Below, piece by piece: positions 38,317 to 47,103 of a stretch of DNA of 64,000 bases. Under the pieces are notes generated by a model. The model was not told where the DNA came from. It saw only the letters and a program-made list of their open reading frames with translations, and searched no databases. The DNA comes from Agrobacterium tumefaciens. Its GTDB lineage: Bacteria > Pseudomonadota > Alphaproteobacteria > Rhizobiales > Rhizobiaceae. The stretch covers positions 868,001 through 932,000 of the forward strand of contig NZ_CP039903.1 of assembly GCF_005221385.1 (NCBI RefSeq). The letters are read 5' to 3'. Numbering within the stretch: the stretch's first letter is position 1; every line of letters starts with the position of its first letter. A program made the position numbers and the translations under genes.

Positions 38317-39327
38317 ATGCAATTGACAGCTGTAAAACAGACCCCGCCATCCGCCGATAGTGACACTCACCCCTATGTGGTGGCGAAGAACCTCTGCAAA
38401 TATTATCCGATATCCGGCCTCGGTCACCGGGTGGTGAAATCAGTCGACGATGTGTCCCTGACCATCGGCGAAGGAGAAGTGCTCGGCCTTGTCGGCGAAT
38501 CCGGATGCGGTAAAAGCACTGTCGCCGGGCTGATCACCCGGATGACCCACGCGACCAAAGGCGAGGTCAGCATCGGCGACCACGACATATTGCACATGCA
38601 GGGCGAGACGCTGCGGCGCATGCGCCGGATCGTGCAGCTGGTGTTTCAGGACCCATATTCCGCGCTTGATCCGCGCATGCGCATCGGGCAGAGCATGGAA
38701 GCGCCGCTGGCCCAGCACGGCATCGGCAACCGTGAGGAACGCACCGCGCGTGTGTTCAGGATGCTGGAGGAAGTCGGTCTCGATTCATCGTTTTTCGACC
38801 GTTATCCGAGCCAGTGTTCCGGCGGGCAGTTGCAACGCGTCGTCATCGGGCGCGCACTCCTGCTCAATCCAAGCTTCCTTGTCTGCGACGAGCCGACCTC
38901 GGCGCTCGATGCTTCCATGCGCACGCAGATACTCAACCTCTTGATGGACATGAAACGCCGCCATGGTTTGACGGTTCTGATGATTTCCCATGACTTGCGT
39001 GTTGTGCGTTATCTCTGCGATCGCATCGCGGTGATGTATCTCGGGCGGATCGTCGAAATCGCCGATCGGGAAGAGCTTTTTCGTGCGCCGAAACATCCCT
39101 ACACCAAGGCTTTGATCGCTTCGTCGATGCTGGATGAAACCGGCCTTTATGCGCCTGAAATGCTGCTCGACGGCGATTTGCCGAGCCCGCTCAATCCTCC
39201 GAGCGGCTGCAAATTTCACACCCGCTGCAAATATGCGACGCCGATTTGCAGTGAAAAGGAGCCGGTGCTGGAGGGCGTTGCGGGTGAGCATTTCGCCCGT
39301 TGTCACCATTGGCGTGAATGGGGTTGA
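38317..39327 (+). CDS. ABC transporter ATP-binding protein, DppF class
   Basis: A 336-residue ATPase, partner of the preceding one. Walker A is GESGCGKSTVAG, the signature CSGGQLQRVVIGRAL, and Walker B FLVCDEPTSALD. The C-terminal block SGCKFHTRCKYATPIC matches the oligopeptide family cysteine domain. It begins 11 bases after its partner with GAAGGAGGGGACG. Together the four genes make a complete membrane module; the binding protein is encoded next. Confidence 0.9.
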   Translation: MQLTAVKQTPPSADSDTHPYVVAKNLCKYYPISGLGHRVVKSVDDVSLTIGEGEVLGLVGESGCGKSTVAGLITRMTHATKGEVSIGDHDILHMQGETLRRMRRIVQLVFQDPYSALDPRMRIGQSMEAPLAQHGIGNREERTARVFRMLEEVGLDSSFFDRYPSQCSGGQLQRVVIGRALLLNPSFLVCDEPTSALDASMRTQILNLLMDMKRRHGLTVLMISHDLRVVRYLCDRIAVMYLGRIVEIADREELFRAPKHPYTKALIASSMLDETGLYAPEMLLDGDLPSPLNPPSGCKFHTRCKYATPICSEKEPVLEGVAGEHFARCHHWREWG

Positions 39328-39393
39328 AGCACGAAGCAGTTGCGGTTTTGTGCTTTGGTAAAAACAGATGAATCGTGTGTCTGAGGTTTAATA

Positions 39394-39472
39394 TCGGAAT
39401 TAAATTCCGAGTATAGCGCAATAAAATAAATGATATTCAGATGGATATTCGTTGAATATCCACTGGATATTC
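39394..39472. promoter_or_regulatory. cluster of operator-like palindromes before the binding-protein gene
   Basis: A perfect 17-base palindrome (39394-39410, TCGGAATT A AATTCCGA) is followed by a perfect inverted repeat TGGATATTC GTT GAATATCCA (39442-39462). A direct copy TGGATATTC lies at 39464-39472 and a partial copy TGATATTC at 39431. Half-site starts at 39431, 39442 and 39464 are spaced 11 and 22 bases, one and two helical turns. The 238-base gap is much more AT-rich than the neighbourhood. A 10-base palindrome GGAATATTCC (39556-39565) abuts the start codon and overlaps the Shine-Dalgarno. It probably holds a separately controlled promoter. Confidence 0.65.
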
Positions 39473-39565
39473 TTTTGTCTTATGACTTGAGGAAATTTAA
39501 TCGGCAATTTTATGAAAATAAGTGAATTGTGAGCGTTATCATCAAAAATAAAAGGGGAATATTCC

Positions 39566-41059
39566 ATGATGAAGCACGCACTTTTGGCGACATGCGCCAT
39601 CGTGACTGCGTTTGGAGCCGATGCAGCCAAGGCCGGCACGATTACCTATGACGATAATTTCGGGGTGAAGACCGGCTGGCAGATGGCGTCCGACGATGCC
39701 TATCTCGGCTCTCGCGCGGGTTGTTTCGAAAGCTTGATACGTGTCGGCTACGACATGAAACTGGAGCCGAGTCTGGCTGAATCCTGGGCGCAGACCGGCC
39801 CTAAGGTATGGGAATTCAAGCTACGCAAGGGCGTCAAGTTCCAGAACGGCGAAGCGCTGGATGCCAAGGCCGCGGTCAATGCGCTCTCCAATCTTTTGCA
39901 GGCACCGGTTCCGGCCCGTGCCTTTTCACCAAAGCTGATCGCTAGCGTCGAAGCGGGCGGCGATGATACCGTGAAGATAACCACGATCGAGCCATCGGTG
40001 CTGCTGCCCGCGCAGATGGCGAGCCCTGCCACCTCCATTCTTGCGCCATCGGCCTATAAGGATGGCAAGGTCGATCCAGTCGGAACCTGTACCGGACCTT
40101 TCAAGATCACGGAGGTCGATCCCAGCCAGCATATGATGCTGACTGCCAATCATGATTATTGGGGTGGCATGCCGAAACTTGCGGGCGGCCGCGTGAATTT
40201 TGTGCCCGATGCCGACACCCGCGCCACCCAGGCAAGAACCGGGGAAGCACAGATTTCGCGCCTCGTTCCGCCATGGACCGTCAAGACCATCGAATCGACC
40301 GACGGCGTCAAGGTCGCGCCTATCCCGTCGCCCCGCATCACGGAACTGTTGCTGAACAACTCCAGGCCGCCTTTCGACAATATCAAGGTGCGGCAGGCGA
40401 TCCAGGCCGCCATCGATACGGGGGGCATCGCCGACAGCATCTATGAAGGTGCGGTGAAAGGCGCCGCCATGCCCTTTGCATCGGGTGAGCCATGGGCTGC
40501 AAAGGAGGCCAAACCCGCCTATGACGTGGAAAAAGCCAAGGATCTGCTGAAGGAAGCGGGCATTGCGCCCGGCAGCCTGAAGGTGACGCTGCTTGCCTAT
40601 ACGGCAAAGACGGAACTGAAGGATGTCGCGGCGATCATCCAGGCGCAACTGCAGGAACTCGGCATCAAGGTTGATGTCCGTGTTGCCGATTACAGTGCGA
40701 TCGAACCCGACCTTCTGGCCGGCAAGTTCGATATGGCACTCCTGTCGCGCGGTTATGCCACGGATGTTGCCGAACCGGCCGGTTTCCTGAATGCCGACTA
40801 TACCTGCGGCGGCAGCTACAACATCTCGCATTATTGCAATGAGGCGACCGACAAGCTGATCAAATCCGCCTACGCGACGGCCGAACCCGCCAAGCGCTAT
40901 GCCATTTACAGCGAGGCGGCGCAGAAGATTTACGACGAAGCCGTCTCCGTCTTTCTGATCCATGAGACGGTGTTTGATGCCTATTCGGCCAAGCTCGAGA
41001 ACTACAAACCCCATCCGCTCAACTACTTTGTCATGACCAAGGATCTGGCGACCAAGTAA
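39566..41059 (+). CDS. family 5 (peptide/nickel-class) extracellular solute-binding protein
   Basis: A 497-residue periplasmic binding protein with a signal peptide (cleavage after AAKAG at about residue 23). Family blocks: LAESWAQTGPKVWEFKLRKG, VKFQNGEALDAKAAVNALSN, and LTANHDYWGG. It is the receptor for the permeases and ATPases encoded upstream. Unusual for this family is its place at the end of the operon, behind an AT-rich gap with palindromes. The ligand is unknown: peptides, nickel chelates or opine-like compounds are all possible. The ATG at 39566 is used; the next codon is also ATG. A terminator follows. Confidence 0.9.
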   Translation: MMKHALLATCAIVTAFGADAAKAGTITYDDNFGVKTGWQMASDDAYLGSRAGCFESLIRVGYDMKLEPSLAESWAQTGPKVWEFKLRKGVKFQNGEALDAKAAVNALSNLLQAPVPARAFSPKLIASVEAGGDDTVKITTIEPSVLLPAQMASPATSILAPSAYKDGKVDPVGTCTGPFKITEVDPSQHMMLTANHDYWGGMPKLAGGRVNFVPDADTRATQARTGEAQISRLVPPWTVKTIESTDGVKVAPIPSPRITELLLNNSRPPFDNIKVRQAIQAAIDTGGIADSIYEGAVKGAAMPFASGEPWAAKEAKPAYDVEKAKDLLKEAGIAPGSLKVTLLAYTAKTELKDVAAIIQAQLQELGIKVDVRVADYSAIEPDLLAGKFDMALLSRGYATDVAEPAGFLNADYTCGGSYNISHYCNEATDKLIKSAYATAEPAKRYAIYSEAAQKIYDEAVSVFLIHETVFDAYSAKLENYKPHPLNYFVMTKDLATK

Positions 41060-41086
41060 TCTGGCGCGATATTGTCGATGAAGAGG

Positions 41087-41115
41087 GACTCGGCTCGCAA
41101 GAGCCGGGTCTTTTT
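41087..41115 (+). terminator. Rho-independent terminator of the ABC operon
   Basis: GACTCGGCTC pairs with GAGCCGGGTC (one T-G pair) around GCAA and is followed by TTTTT. It starts 27 bases after the stop. Confidence 0.85.
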
Positions 41116-41366
41116 GATGGTAAATCGGAGAACTTCTCCTCCCGCATTTCGGCTGATGGCCCAGATGACGGTATGTGATGATTTACGTCATTAACATCGG
41201 GAAAACCTCCACCGTCGTCCCTGTCGAAGGGAGAGGGCATCTGCCCTATCGGGAGGCGAGGGGGACGAATACATATGTCGTCCAAGGGCTGTCACAGAAT
41301 TTGAGTGAAGCTGGGTAGAGCGATCCGGCGGCTGCTGGGATAAAGCGCCGCCGGTGTCTTTTCAGA
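41116..41366. other. intergenic region between the ABC operon terminator and copZ
   Basis: No gene is supported. It contains a hairpin GGACGA/TCGTCC at 41263-41283 and a perfect 8-base-pair stem CCGGCGGC/GCCGCCGG (41325-41354) just downstream of copZ on the minus strand. The latter may end the copZ transcript, although it lacks a T run. Confidence 0.4.
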
Positions 41367-41621
41367 TCAGGCGCGTGCTTCCGGCGTATAGCCTGCAGCG
41401 GTAATGATTTCAGCAATACGTGCAGCATCTGAAACGCCGCCGACGACAACAGTGCGGCTTGCCGGATCGGCATGCACGGCGGCACCGGGAACGGTCTTTT
41501 CGATCGCACCCTTGATCACACCGGCGCAGTGACCGCAGGTCATGTCTTCAACATGGAAAGAAAGATCGGCATCAACCGGTGCCGTGGTGGTTTCGGCGTG
41601 ATGCTGGTGAGCGGTGCACAT
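41367..41621 (-). CDS. copZ: copper chaperone, heavy-metal-associated domain
   Basis: An 84-residue soluble protein with one HMA fold. The metal motif is MTCGHCAG at about residues 27-34, and a histidine-rich N-terminus (CTAHQHHAE) may add a binding site. It would hand Cu(I) to the ATPase encoded at 31134. A MerR-type promoter with a 19-base spacer lies just upstream, so expression is probably controlled by HmrR. The gene is apart from copA, with the ABC operon and trkH between. Confidence 0.9.
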   Translation of the reverse strand: MCTAHQHHAETTTAPVDADLSFHVEDMTCGHCAGVIKGAIEKTVPGAAVHADPASRTVVVGGVSDAARIAEIITAAGYTPEARA

Positions 41622-41658
41622 GGGGCGGTTCTCCTTGGTTGGAATTCGTAACAGGGAG

Positions 41659-41689
41659 AGCCTGGACTATTCCAACGTGGGAAGGTCAA
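41659..41689 (-). promoter_or_regulatory. HmrR/CueR-type promoter of copZ
   Basis: On the minus strand TTGACC (41684-41689) and CAGGCT (41659-41664) are 19 bases apart. The spacer holds the dyad CTTCCC...GGAAT. The -35 and the start of the dyad (TTGACCTT-CCA) equal those of the copA promoter except for a base or two. The -10 is poor, as expected for a promoter needing MerR-type twisting. Confidence 0.72.
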
Positions 41690-41717
41690 GCGCTTTATTC
41701 ACGCAGGATCAACGATC

Positions 41718-43175
41718 TCAATTCTTCCAGAAAATCGGCATCAGCAGCACCAGAACCGTCAGGATTTCGAGACGTCCGAGCAGCATCATCACCGAGAGGA
41801 GATAAAGCGCGGGGTCGCTGATCGTGGAGAAATTTCCCGCCGGGCCGATGATCGGGCCAATGCCGGGGCCGACATTGGCAAGCGATGTCGCAACGGCCGA
41901 GGTGGCGGTGAGGAAATCATATCCCATCAGGCTCATGGCGAGGCTGCCGGCGATCCACAGCGCAATGAAACAGCTGACAAACAGGAAAATCGTCCGGATC
42001 GTATCCGGATCAACGATCTGCTGTCCGTAACGGACCGAATAAACGGCATTCGGATAGATCAGCTTTTTCAGCCCGGCCCGCACCACGTTGAACATGATGA
42101 GGAACCGGTACGCCTTTATGCCGCCAGCCGTCGAGCCGGAGCAGCCACCCATGAAGGTCGCAAAAAAAGCGACGATGATGACGAAGGGACCCCAGAGCGT
42201 ATAGTCGTCGCTGGCGAAACCGCCTGTGGAAAGGATCGATGTCATGTTGAAGAAGGAATGGCTGAGCGCGTCATCCAGCGGCACGCCGTTTCTAAGGTGA
42301 TGATAAACGCCGACTGCAATCGAAATCGCGCAGAGGTAGCCGAGGAAGACGGCGATCTGCGGATCGCGCAGCGTCTCCAGCCGGCGGCGCACGGCAAGCA
42401 GGATCATCACCGAAAAGGGCAGGCTGCCGAAGATCAGGAAGACGGTGGCGATCCACAGGAGCACCGTGTTGTTGAAATAGGCGAAAGATGCGTCATGGGT
42501 CGAAAACCCGCCGGTTGCGACGGTCGACATGGCATGGTTCAGGGCATCGAAATGCGACATGCCGGCAAAGTCGTAAGCAACCGTGCAGGCCAGCGTCATG
42601 ATGATATAGATCGCCACGAAAGCGCGGGTAAAGCTCGCCAGCCGCGCGAAAGGCCGGTCGTTGCCGGTATCGGAGGATTCCATGCGGAAGAAGGTCATGC
42701 CGCCGACGCGCAGCAGCGGCAGGATGAAGAGACCCAGCGCGACGATACCGATGCCGCCCAGCCAGCACAGCAGCGAGCGCCAGAGCAGGATGCCCTGCGG
42801 CGCGTTGTCGAGACCGGCAATAACGGTCGATCCCGTCGTCGTGATGGCGGAAATGGATTCGAAAAGGGCCTGGCCAAGCGTCAGGTTGAGTTCGGACAAA
42901 TAAAGCGGAACCGCCCCGACGATGGAAAAGACCAGCCAGAGAATATTGACGAGCAGGAAGCCAAAACGCTTGTTGAAGGCGGCAATCGGCCCGCGCGTCG
43001 CAAGCGCGCAGGCAAGCGCAAAGCCGCCGCACATGAAACCCGACAGCGCAAAAACCATCCAGTCGTCATTGCCGTAATAAAGGTCGGTCAGCGCGGGAAG
43101 GAACATGGCCGTCGCCATGTAAAGCCCGAAGATGGACGAAACGTATATGACCGAGCGCAGAAGGTTGCTGTTCAA
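41718..43175 (-). CDS. trkH: TrkH-type potassium uptake protein
   Basis: A 485-residue membrane protein with four pore repeats. The selectivity segments can be seen as ITTTGSTVI, VATGGFSTHD, LSTGGFASDD and SLANVGPGIG. It acts with cytoplasmic TrkA (not in the window) in K+ uptake. The C-terminal RLEILTVLVLLMPIFWKN is typical. Its start is 80 bases from the divergent threonine ammonia-lyase gene. Confidence 0.94.
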   Translation of the reverse strand: MNSNLLRSVIYVSSIFGLYMATAMFLPALTDLYYGNDDWMVFALSGFMCGGFALACALATRGPIAAFNKRFGFLLVNILWLVFSIVGAVPLYLSELNLTLGQALFESISAITTTGSTVIAGLDNAPQGILLWRSLLCWLGGIGIVALGLFILPLLRVGGMTFFRMESSDTGNDRPFARLASFTRAFVAIYIIMTLACTVAYDFAGMSHFDALNHAMSTVATGGFSTHDASFAYFNNTVLLWIATVFLIFGSLPFSVMILLAVRRRLETLRDPQIAVFLGYLCAISIAVGVYHHLRNGVPLDDALSHSFFNMTSILSTGGFASDDYTLWGPFVIIVAFFATFMGGCSGSTAGGIKAYRFLIMFNVVRAGLKKLIYPNAVYSVRYGQQIVDPDTIRTIFLFVSCFIALWIAGSLAMSLMGYDFLTATSAVATSLANVGPGIGPIIGPAGNFSTISDPALYLLSVMMLLGRLEILTVLVLLMPIFWKN

Positions 43176-43255
43176 GAAATGAAACCCAGAGTTCGTGGCC
43201 GCGCTGAAATGAGTCTTTGTCTCCGACGCCTTCCTATGGCATAGCGGGTGCCATT

Positions 43256-44530
43256 ATGAATTTCAATGGATTGACTATCGTGGACAAGCAGCTTGTGGAA
43301 GCAGCGCGGCGGGAAGTGCGGGAAATATTCCCGGAAACGCCGTTGCAGTTGAATGAACATCTCAGCCGTCGGTATGGCGCGTCGATTTGGCTGAAGCGTG
43401 AAGATCTGTCCCCGGTTCGTTCCTACAAGATTAGAGGCGCATTCAACTTTCTCCGCAAGGCGGTGGCCAAGGCCGGCAAGGACAAGGTTTTCGTCTGTGC
43501 GTCCGCCGGCAACCACGCCCAGGGCTTTGCTTTCGCCTGTCGCCATTTCGGCGTTCACGGCGTCGTTTTCATGCCGGTCACCACACCCCAGCAGAAGATC
43601 GAAAAGACCCGCATCTTTGGCGGAGAATTCATCAAAATCCGGCTGGTGGGCGATATATTCGACCAGTGCTATGCAGCCGCGCGTCAACACGTGCAGGACA
43701 ATGACGGTTACATGGTGCCGCCGTTTGACCACGAGGATATCATCGAGGGTCAGGCGACGGTCGCCGCCGAGATCATGGACCAGCTTCCGGAAGGCACCAA
43801 GCCTGATATCGTCGTCATGCCGGTTGGCGGCGGCGGGCTTTCGGCCGGCCTCACGGGTTTCCTCGCCGGCACTGTCAGTAAGGAGAACTTCGTGTTCTGC
43901 GAGCCGGAAGGCGCGCCGAGCCTGAAAAAGAGCCTTGAACGCGGCGAACCGGTGACGCTGAACAAGGTCGATAATTTTGTTGATGGCGCTGCCGTCGCCC
44001 GCATCGGCGATTTGAATTTCAAGGCGTTGAAGGATTTTCCGGCCGAGCAGGTCATGCTCATCCCGGAAAATGCCATCTGCGTGACGATCATTGAAATGCT
44101 GAACCTTGAGGGCGTGGTGCTGGAACCCGCCGGCGCGCTGGCGATTTCCGCGCTCGAAAAGCTTGGCCGCGAGAGGCTGGAAGGCAAGACGGTTATCGCC
44201 GTCGTTTCCGGTGGCAATTTCGATTTCGAGCGCCTGCCGGATGTGAAGGAACGCGCCATGCGTTACACCGGCGTGAAGAAATATTTCATCCTGCGTCTGC
44301 CGCAGCGCCCCGGCGCGCTGCGTGATTTCCTCAACCTGCTCGGCCCGGACGACGATATCGCCCGTTTCGAATATCTGAAAAAATCGGCCCGCAATTTCGG
44401 CTCGATCCTGATCGGTATCGAAACCAACGCGCAGGAAAACTTCGCAGGGCTTCTGGAGCGCTTTGAGGCCGCAGGCCTTGGTTATGAGGATATTACTGAA
44501 AACGACATCCTGTCGAACCTGATCATCTGA
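43256..44530 (+). CDS. ilvA: threonine ammonia-lyase
   Basis: A 424-residue PLP enzyme that converts threonine to 2-oxobutanoate at the head of isoleucine synthesis. The PLP lysine is in VRSYKIRGAFNF, the phosphate loop is MPVGGGGLSAG, and ASAGNHAQGFAF binds the substrate carboxylate. The C-terminal 75 residues form one ACT-like regulatory domain (KKYFILRLPQRPGALRDFLN), a shorter regulatory part than in E. coli IlvA. It is read from the ATG at 43256; upstream frame codons would overlap the trkH promoter. The role could be biosynthetic or catabolic. Confidence 0.93.
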   Translation: MNFNGLTIVDKQLVEAARREVREIFPETPLQLNEHLSRRYGASIWLKREDLSPVRSYKIRGAFNFLRKAVAKAGKDKVFVCASAGNHAQGFAFACRHFGVHGVVFMPVTTPQQKIEKTRIFGGEFIKIRLVGDIFDQCYAAARQHVQDNDGYMVPPFDHEDIIEGQATVAAEIMDQLPEGTKPDIVVMPVGGGGLSAGLTGFLAGTVSKENFVFCEPEGAPSLKKSLERGEPVTLNKVDNFVDGAAVARIGDLNFKALKDFPAEQVMLIPENAICVTIIEMLNLEGVVLEPAGALAISALEKLGRERLEGKTVIAVVSGGNFDFERLPDVKERAMRYTGVKKYFILRLPQRPGALRDFLNLLGPDDDIARFEYLKKSARNFGSILIGIETNAQENFAGLLERFEAAGLGYEDITENDILSNLII

Positions 44531-44603
44531 TCGGGCAAGAACGGCAGGGAAGGGCGGGGCATATCCGCCCTTCAAACACGATATAGATCAGGGAGTGAAA
44601 ACC

Positions 44604-44912
44604 ATGGCATCGTTTTTTTCCAAAATCCTTTCGGCCTTCGGTTCTGGCCAGCCGTCCGACGCACCGCAGAAGACGGTGCAGGCGGAGCCGCATGCGCATG
44701 GCGACTATCTGATCTATGCGACGCCGTTGAAGGAAGGCGGCCAGTTCCGCTTGGCCGGCCGCATCGAGAAAAAGGCTGGCGAGGAAGTGCTGGTGCATGA
44801 ATTCGTGCGCGCCGATGTCTTCAGCAGCATGGATGATGCGGTGGAGTTCACGATCCGCAAGGCGAAGCTGATCATCGACCAGAACGGTTCATCGCTTTTC
44901 CCAGGAAAATGA
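44604..44912 (+). CDS. HlyU-family protein
   Basis: A 102-residue protein of the HlyU family, which in Vibrio activates haemolysin genes. Here it opens with ASFFSKILSAFG and has the strand pattern DYLIYATPLKEGGQFRLAGRI and VHEFVRADVFSSMDDAVEFTI. No classic helix-turn-helix is evident, so regulator is only the family label. The ATG at 44604 is taken; a GTG three codons earlier is possible. It follows ilvA by 73 bases. Confidence 0.75.
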   Translation: MASFFSKILSAFGSGQPSDAPQKTVQAEPHAHGDYLIYATPLKEGGQFRLAGRIEKKAGEEVLVHEFVRADVFSSMDDAVEFTIRKAKLIIDQNGSSLFPGK

Positions 44913-45029
44913 TGACGTTTTCTTACTCTCTAAATTAAGATTCCGTTGGTTGCTTAGGCCTATCGTCCTTGAAGGGCATGGAGTTGCGCCGATAGACCGG
45001 CGTGATGTGGATCGATAGGGCGTGTGCCG

Positions 45030-46295
45030 ATGCAATGGGCAAATCTGGCCCTCTTCCTTACGGAGGCCATCGTCTATTTTTCGGTAATGACGGCATTCCT
45101 TCATTACCGGCATATTCTCGGCATCGGTGTTTTTCTCACCGCGCTGGGCGTCATGCATTTCATGGAAACCTATCTGGCCGCCGTCTTTTATGTCGGCCTG
45201 CCTTTCGGCGTGGCCTCGCCGGGTTCTTCCATCCTCTTTGCCGGCAAATTGATGATGATCCTCATGCTTTATATGCGCGAGGATGCGGCGGTCGTGCGCC
45301 AGCCGATCTACGGTCTGCTTCTCGGCAATATATTGACCGTCATCATGGCGCAGATCATCCGGTTTCATCAGACGGTGGCGATCGTCCCCGGACAGTCGGT
45401 CAATACCGGTTTTCTTGATGAGGTGGGCGTGCTGATGGTCTGGGGCACCAGCATTCTCTATGTCGATGCCATCGCCATCATCCTGCTTTACGAAAAGCTG
45501 GGGCGGTATTTGCAGCGCCACATCGTGCTGCGCTTTGCGATCTGTGGCGTCGTCATTTTAAGCTTTGATCAGGCTGCTTTTTACGGGGCATTGCGATATC
45601 TGTTCGATGCGCCGGTCAATGTCTTCTACGATGGCTGGAAGGCGAAGATGGTCGCGGTTGGCATCTATTCGGCCTTGTTCGCCCTCTATCTCGGTCTGAC
45701 ATCGACCAAGGGGCGTTTCCTGACACGCCGCAGCGTTGCTGATGTTTTCAACGATCTCACTTTCAGAGAGCGTTATGAAGAGCTTCTGTCCCGCTCGGGC
45801 CGCGACATGCTGACAGGTGTGTCCGACCGCGCCCGCATGGAACTCGATGCGCCGTCGGTCGTCGTGGAATGTCTGGAGAAACAGCGGCCGGTCAGCGTGC
45901 TGATCGTCGATATCGATCATTTCAAGACCGTCAACGATACCTTCGGCCACCTGCAGGGTGATGAGATATTGCGGGAATTTGCCGCCGTGCTGAAACGCAG
46001 CGTACAGCCGCATGGACATCTATACCGCTTCGGTGGCGAGGAATTCGTTGCACTCCTGCCGGCAATGGCGCATGAGGCGGCGCTTGCGTTTTCCGCGGGG
46101 CTGCGGGTGGCGATCCTGGCGGATCTGCGCCGCCCAGACGGTTCGCCTTTGACGGTCAGCATTGGCGTCGCCACTGCCTTTGAGGACGGCCAGCTTTTCC
46201 GCGCGCTTTTATCGGAGGCCGATGCGCGGCTGTATGCAGCAAAAAATAACGGCCGGGATCAGGTCCACGGCCGTTTCGGAATGTGGGTTGGCTGA
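45030..46295 (+). CDS. membrane-bound diguanylate cyclase (GGDEF)
   Basis: A 421-residue protein. About six to seven hydrophobic segments fill residues 1-220, then a linker with a short helix leads to a GGDEF domain (about 280-415). The active-site signature is FGGEEFVALLP, the metal-binding aspartate lies in VLIVDIDHFKTVNDTFGH, and so synthesis of cyclic di-GMP is expected. The inhibitory I-site (RxxD five residues before GGEEF) is absent; the sequence there is QPHGHLYR. The membrane part is a sensor of unknown input. The ATG at 45030 is preferred over the GTG at 45024. Confidence 0.9.
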   Translation: MQWANLALFLTEAIVYFSVMTAFLHYRHILGIGVFLTALGVMHFMETYLAAVFYVGLPFGVASPGSSILFAGKLMMILMLYMREDAAVVRQPIYGLLLGNILTVIMAQIIRFHQTVAIVPGQSVNTGFLDEVGVLMVWGTSILYVDAIAIILLYEKLGRYLQRHIVLRFAICGVVILSFDQAAFYGALRYLFDAPVNVFYDGWKAKMVAVGIYSALFALYLGLTSTKGRFLTRRSVADVFNDLTFRERYEELLSRSGRDMLTGVSDRARMELDAPSVVVECLEKQRPVSVLIVDIDHFKTVNDTFGHLQGDEILREFAAVLKRSVQPHGHLYRFGGEEFVALLPAMAHEAALAFSAGLRVAILADLRRPDGSPLTVSIGVATAFEDGQLFRALLSEADARLYAAKNNGRDQVHGRFGMWVG

Positions 46296-46337
46296 GACCG
46301 GCAATCCAGCCGGCATCAGCCTGCCATTCTCTATGCT

Positions 46338-46955
46338 TCAGGCGGCCTGTGCCAGCTCGGCAACCTTGGCGCCGGCGGCGGCAATGGCCTTCTCGACGGC
46401 TTCCGGGCCGAATGCCAGGCCTTCGACATAGATCACTTCCACATCGGTCATGCCCATGAAACCGAGAACGGTCTTGAGGTAAGGAACGGCATGGTTCATC
46501 GATACGGCCGGGCCTTCGGAATAAACGCCGGCAGCGGCGAGTACGATATAGACCTTCTTGCCCTTGGCGAGGCCTTCCGGGCCGGTTTCGGTGTAGCGGA
46601 AGGTCTGACCGGCGCGGGCGACATTGTCGATCCACGACTTCAGGCCGGAATAGATGTTGAAGTTGATGAGGCCGGTGCCGATGACGACGGTGTCGGCGGC
46701 CATAAGCTCGGCAACCAGCTTGTCGGAATATTCAGCGGCAACCGCTTCTTCAGCCGTACGCTGGTCGGCCGGCTTGCGGATTGCAGCCGTCTTGACGGTG
46801 TCGAGGTGCGGAATGGGATCGGCGGCGAGATCGCGGTGGACAAGGGTATTCGCCGCCGACTTGGCCTTCAGCTTGCTCGCGAGTTCACCGGAAAACTTGT
46901 TCGAAACCGATTCGTCGCCGCGCGGGCTGGAGGTGATGAGCAGAATGTTGGACAT
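46338..46955 (-). CDS. azoR: FMN-dependent NADH-azoreductase
   Basis: A 205-residue flavodoxin-fold enzyme that reduces quinones and azo compounds by two-electron transfer, protecting from thiol stress. The FMN phosphate loop is ITSSPRGDESVSNKFS, followed later by the flavin-binding segment INFNIYSGLKSWIDNVARAG. The ATG at 46955 gives the family start MSNILLI. It is divergent from a LysR regulator, with 148 bases between them. Confidence 0.93.
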   Translation of the reverse strand: MSNILLITSSPRGDESVSNKFSGELASKLKAKSAANTLVHRDLAADPIPHLDTVKTAAIRKPADQRTAEEAVAAEYSDKLVAELMAADTVVIGTGLINFNIYSGLKSWIDNVARAGQTFRYTETGPEGLAKGKKVYIVLAAAGVYSEGPAVSMNHAVPYLKTVLGFMGMTDVEVIYVEGLAFGPEAVEKAIAAAGAKVAELAQAA

Positions 46956-47041
46956 GGTCTTTCCTTGCATATGCGATGAATTGACGGGCGCCTTGGGAGG
47001 GCGGGAGAGCACGATGCCCTTCCTTTGCCCCTATATGGAAA

Positions 47042-47081
47042 ATTGCTGCCATCAAGAAAACTGTGATAATGTGGAAGCAAT
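47042..47081. promoter_or_regulatory. candidate LysR operator between azoR and the LysR gene
   Basis: ATTGCTGCC (47042-47050) and GGAAGCAAT (47073-47081) are near-perfect inverted copies (one mismatch) separated by 22 bases, just upstream of the LysR start. The position in a divergent promoter is the usual place for autoregulation plus control of the neighbour. Confidence 0.4.
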
Positions 47082-47103
47082 CTATCGATGAAATGGATGG
47101 GAC

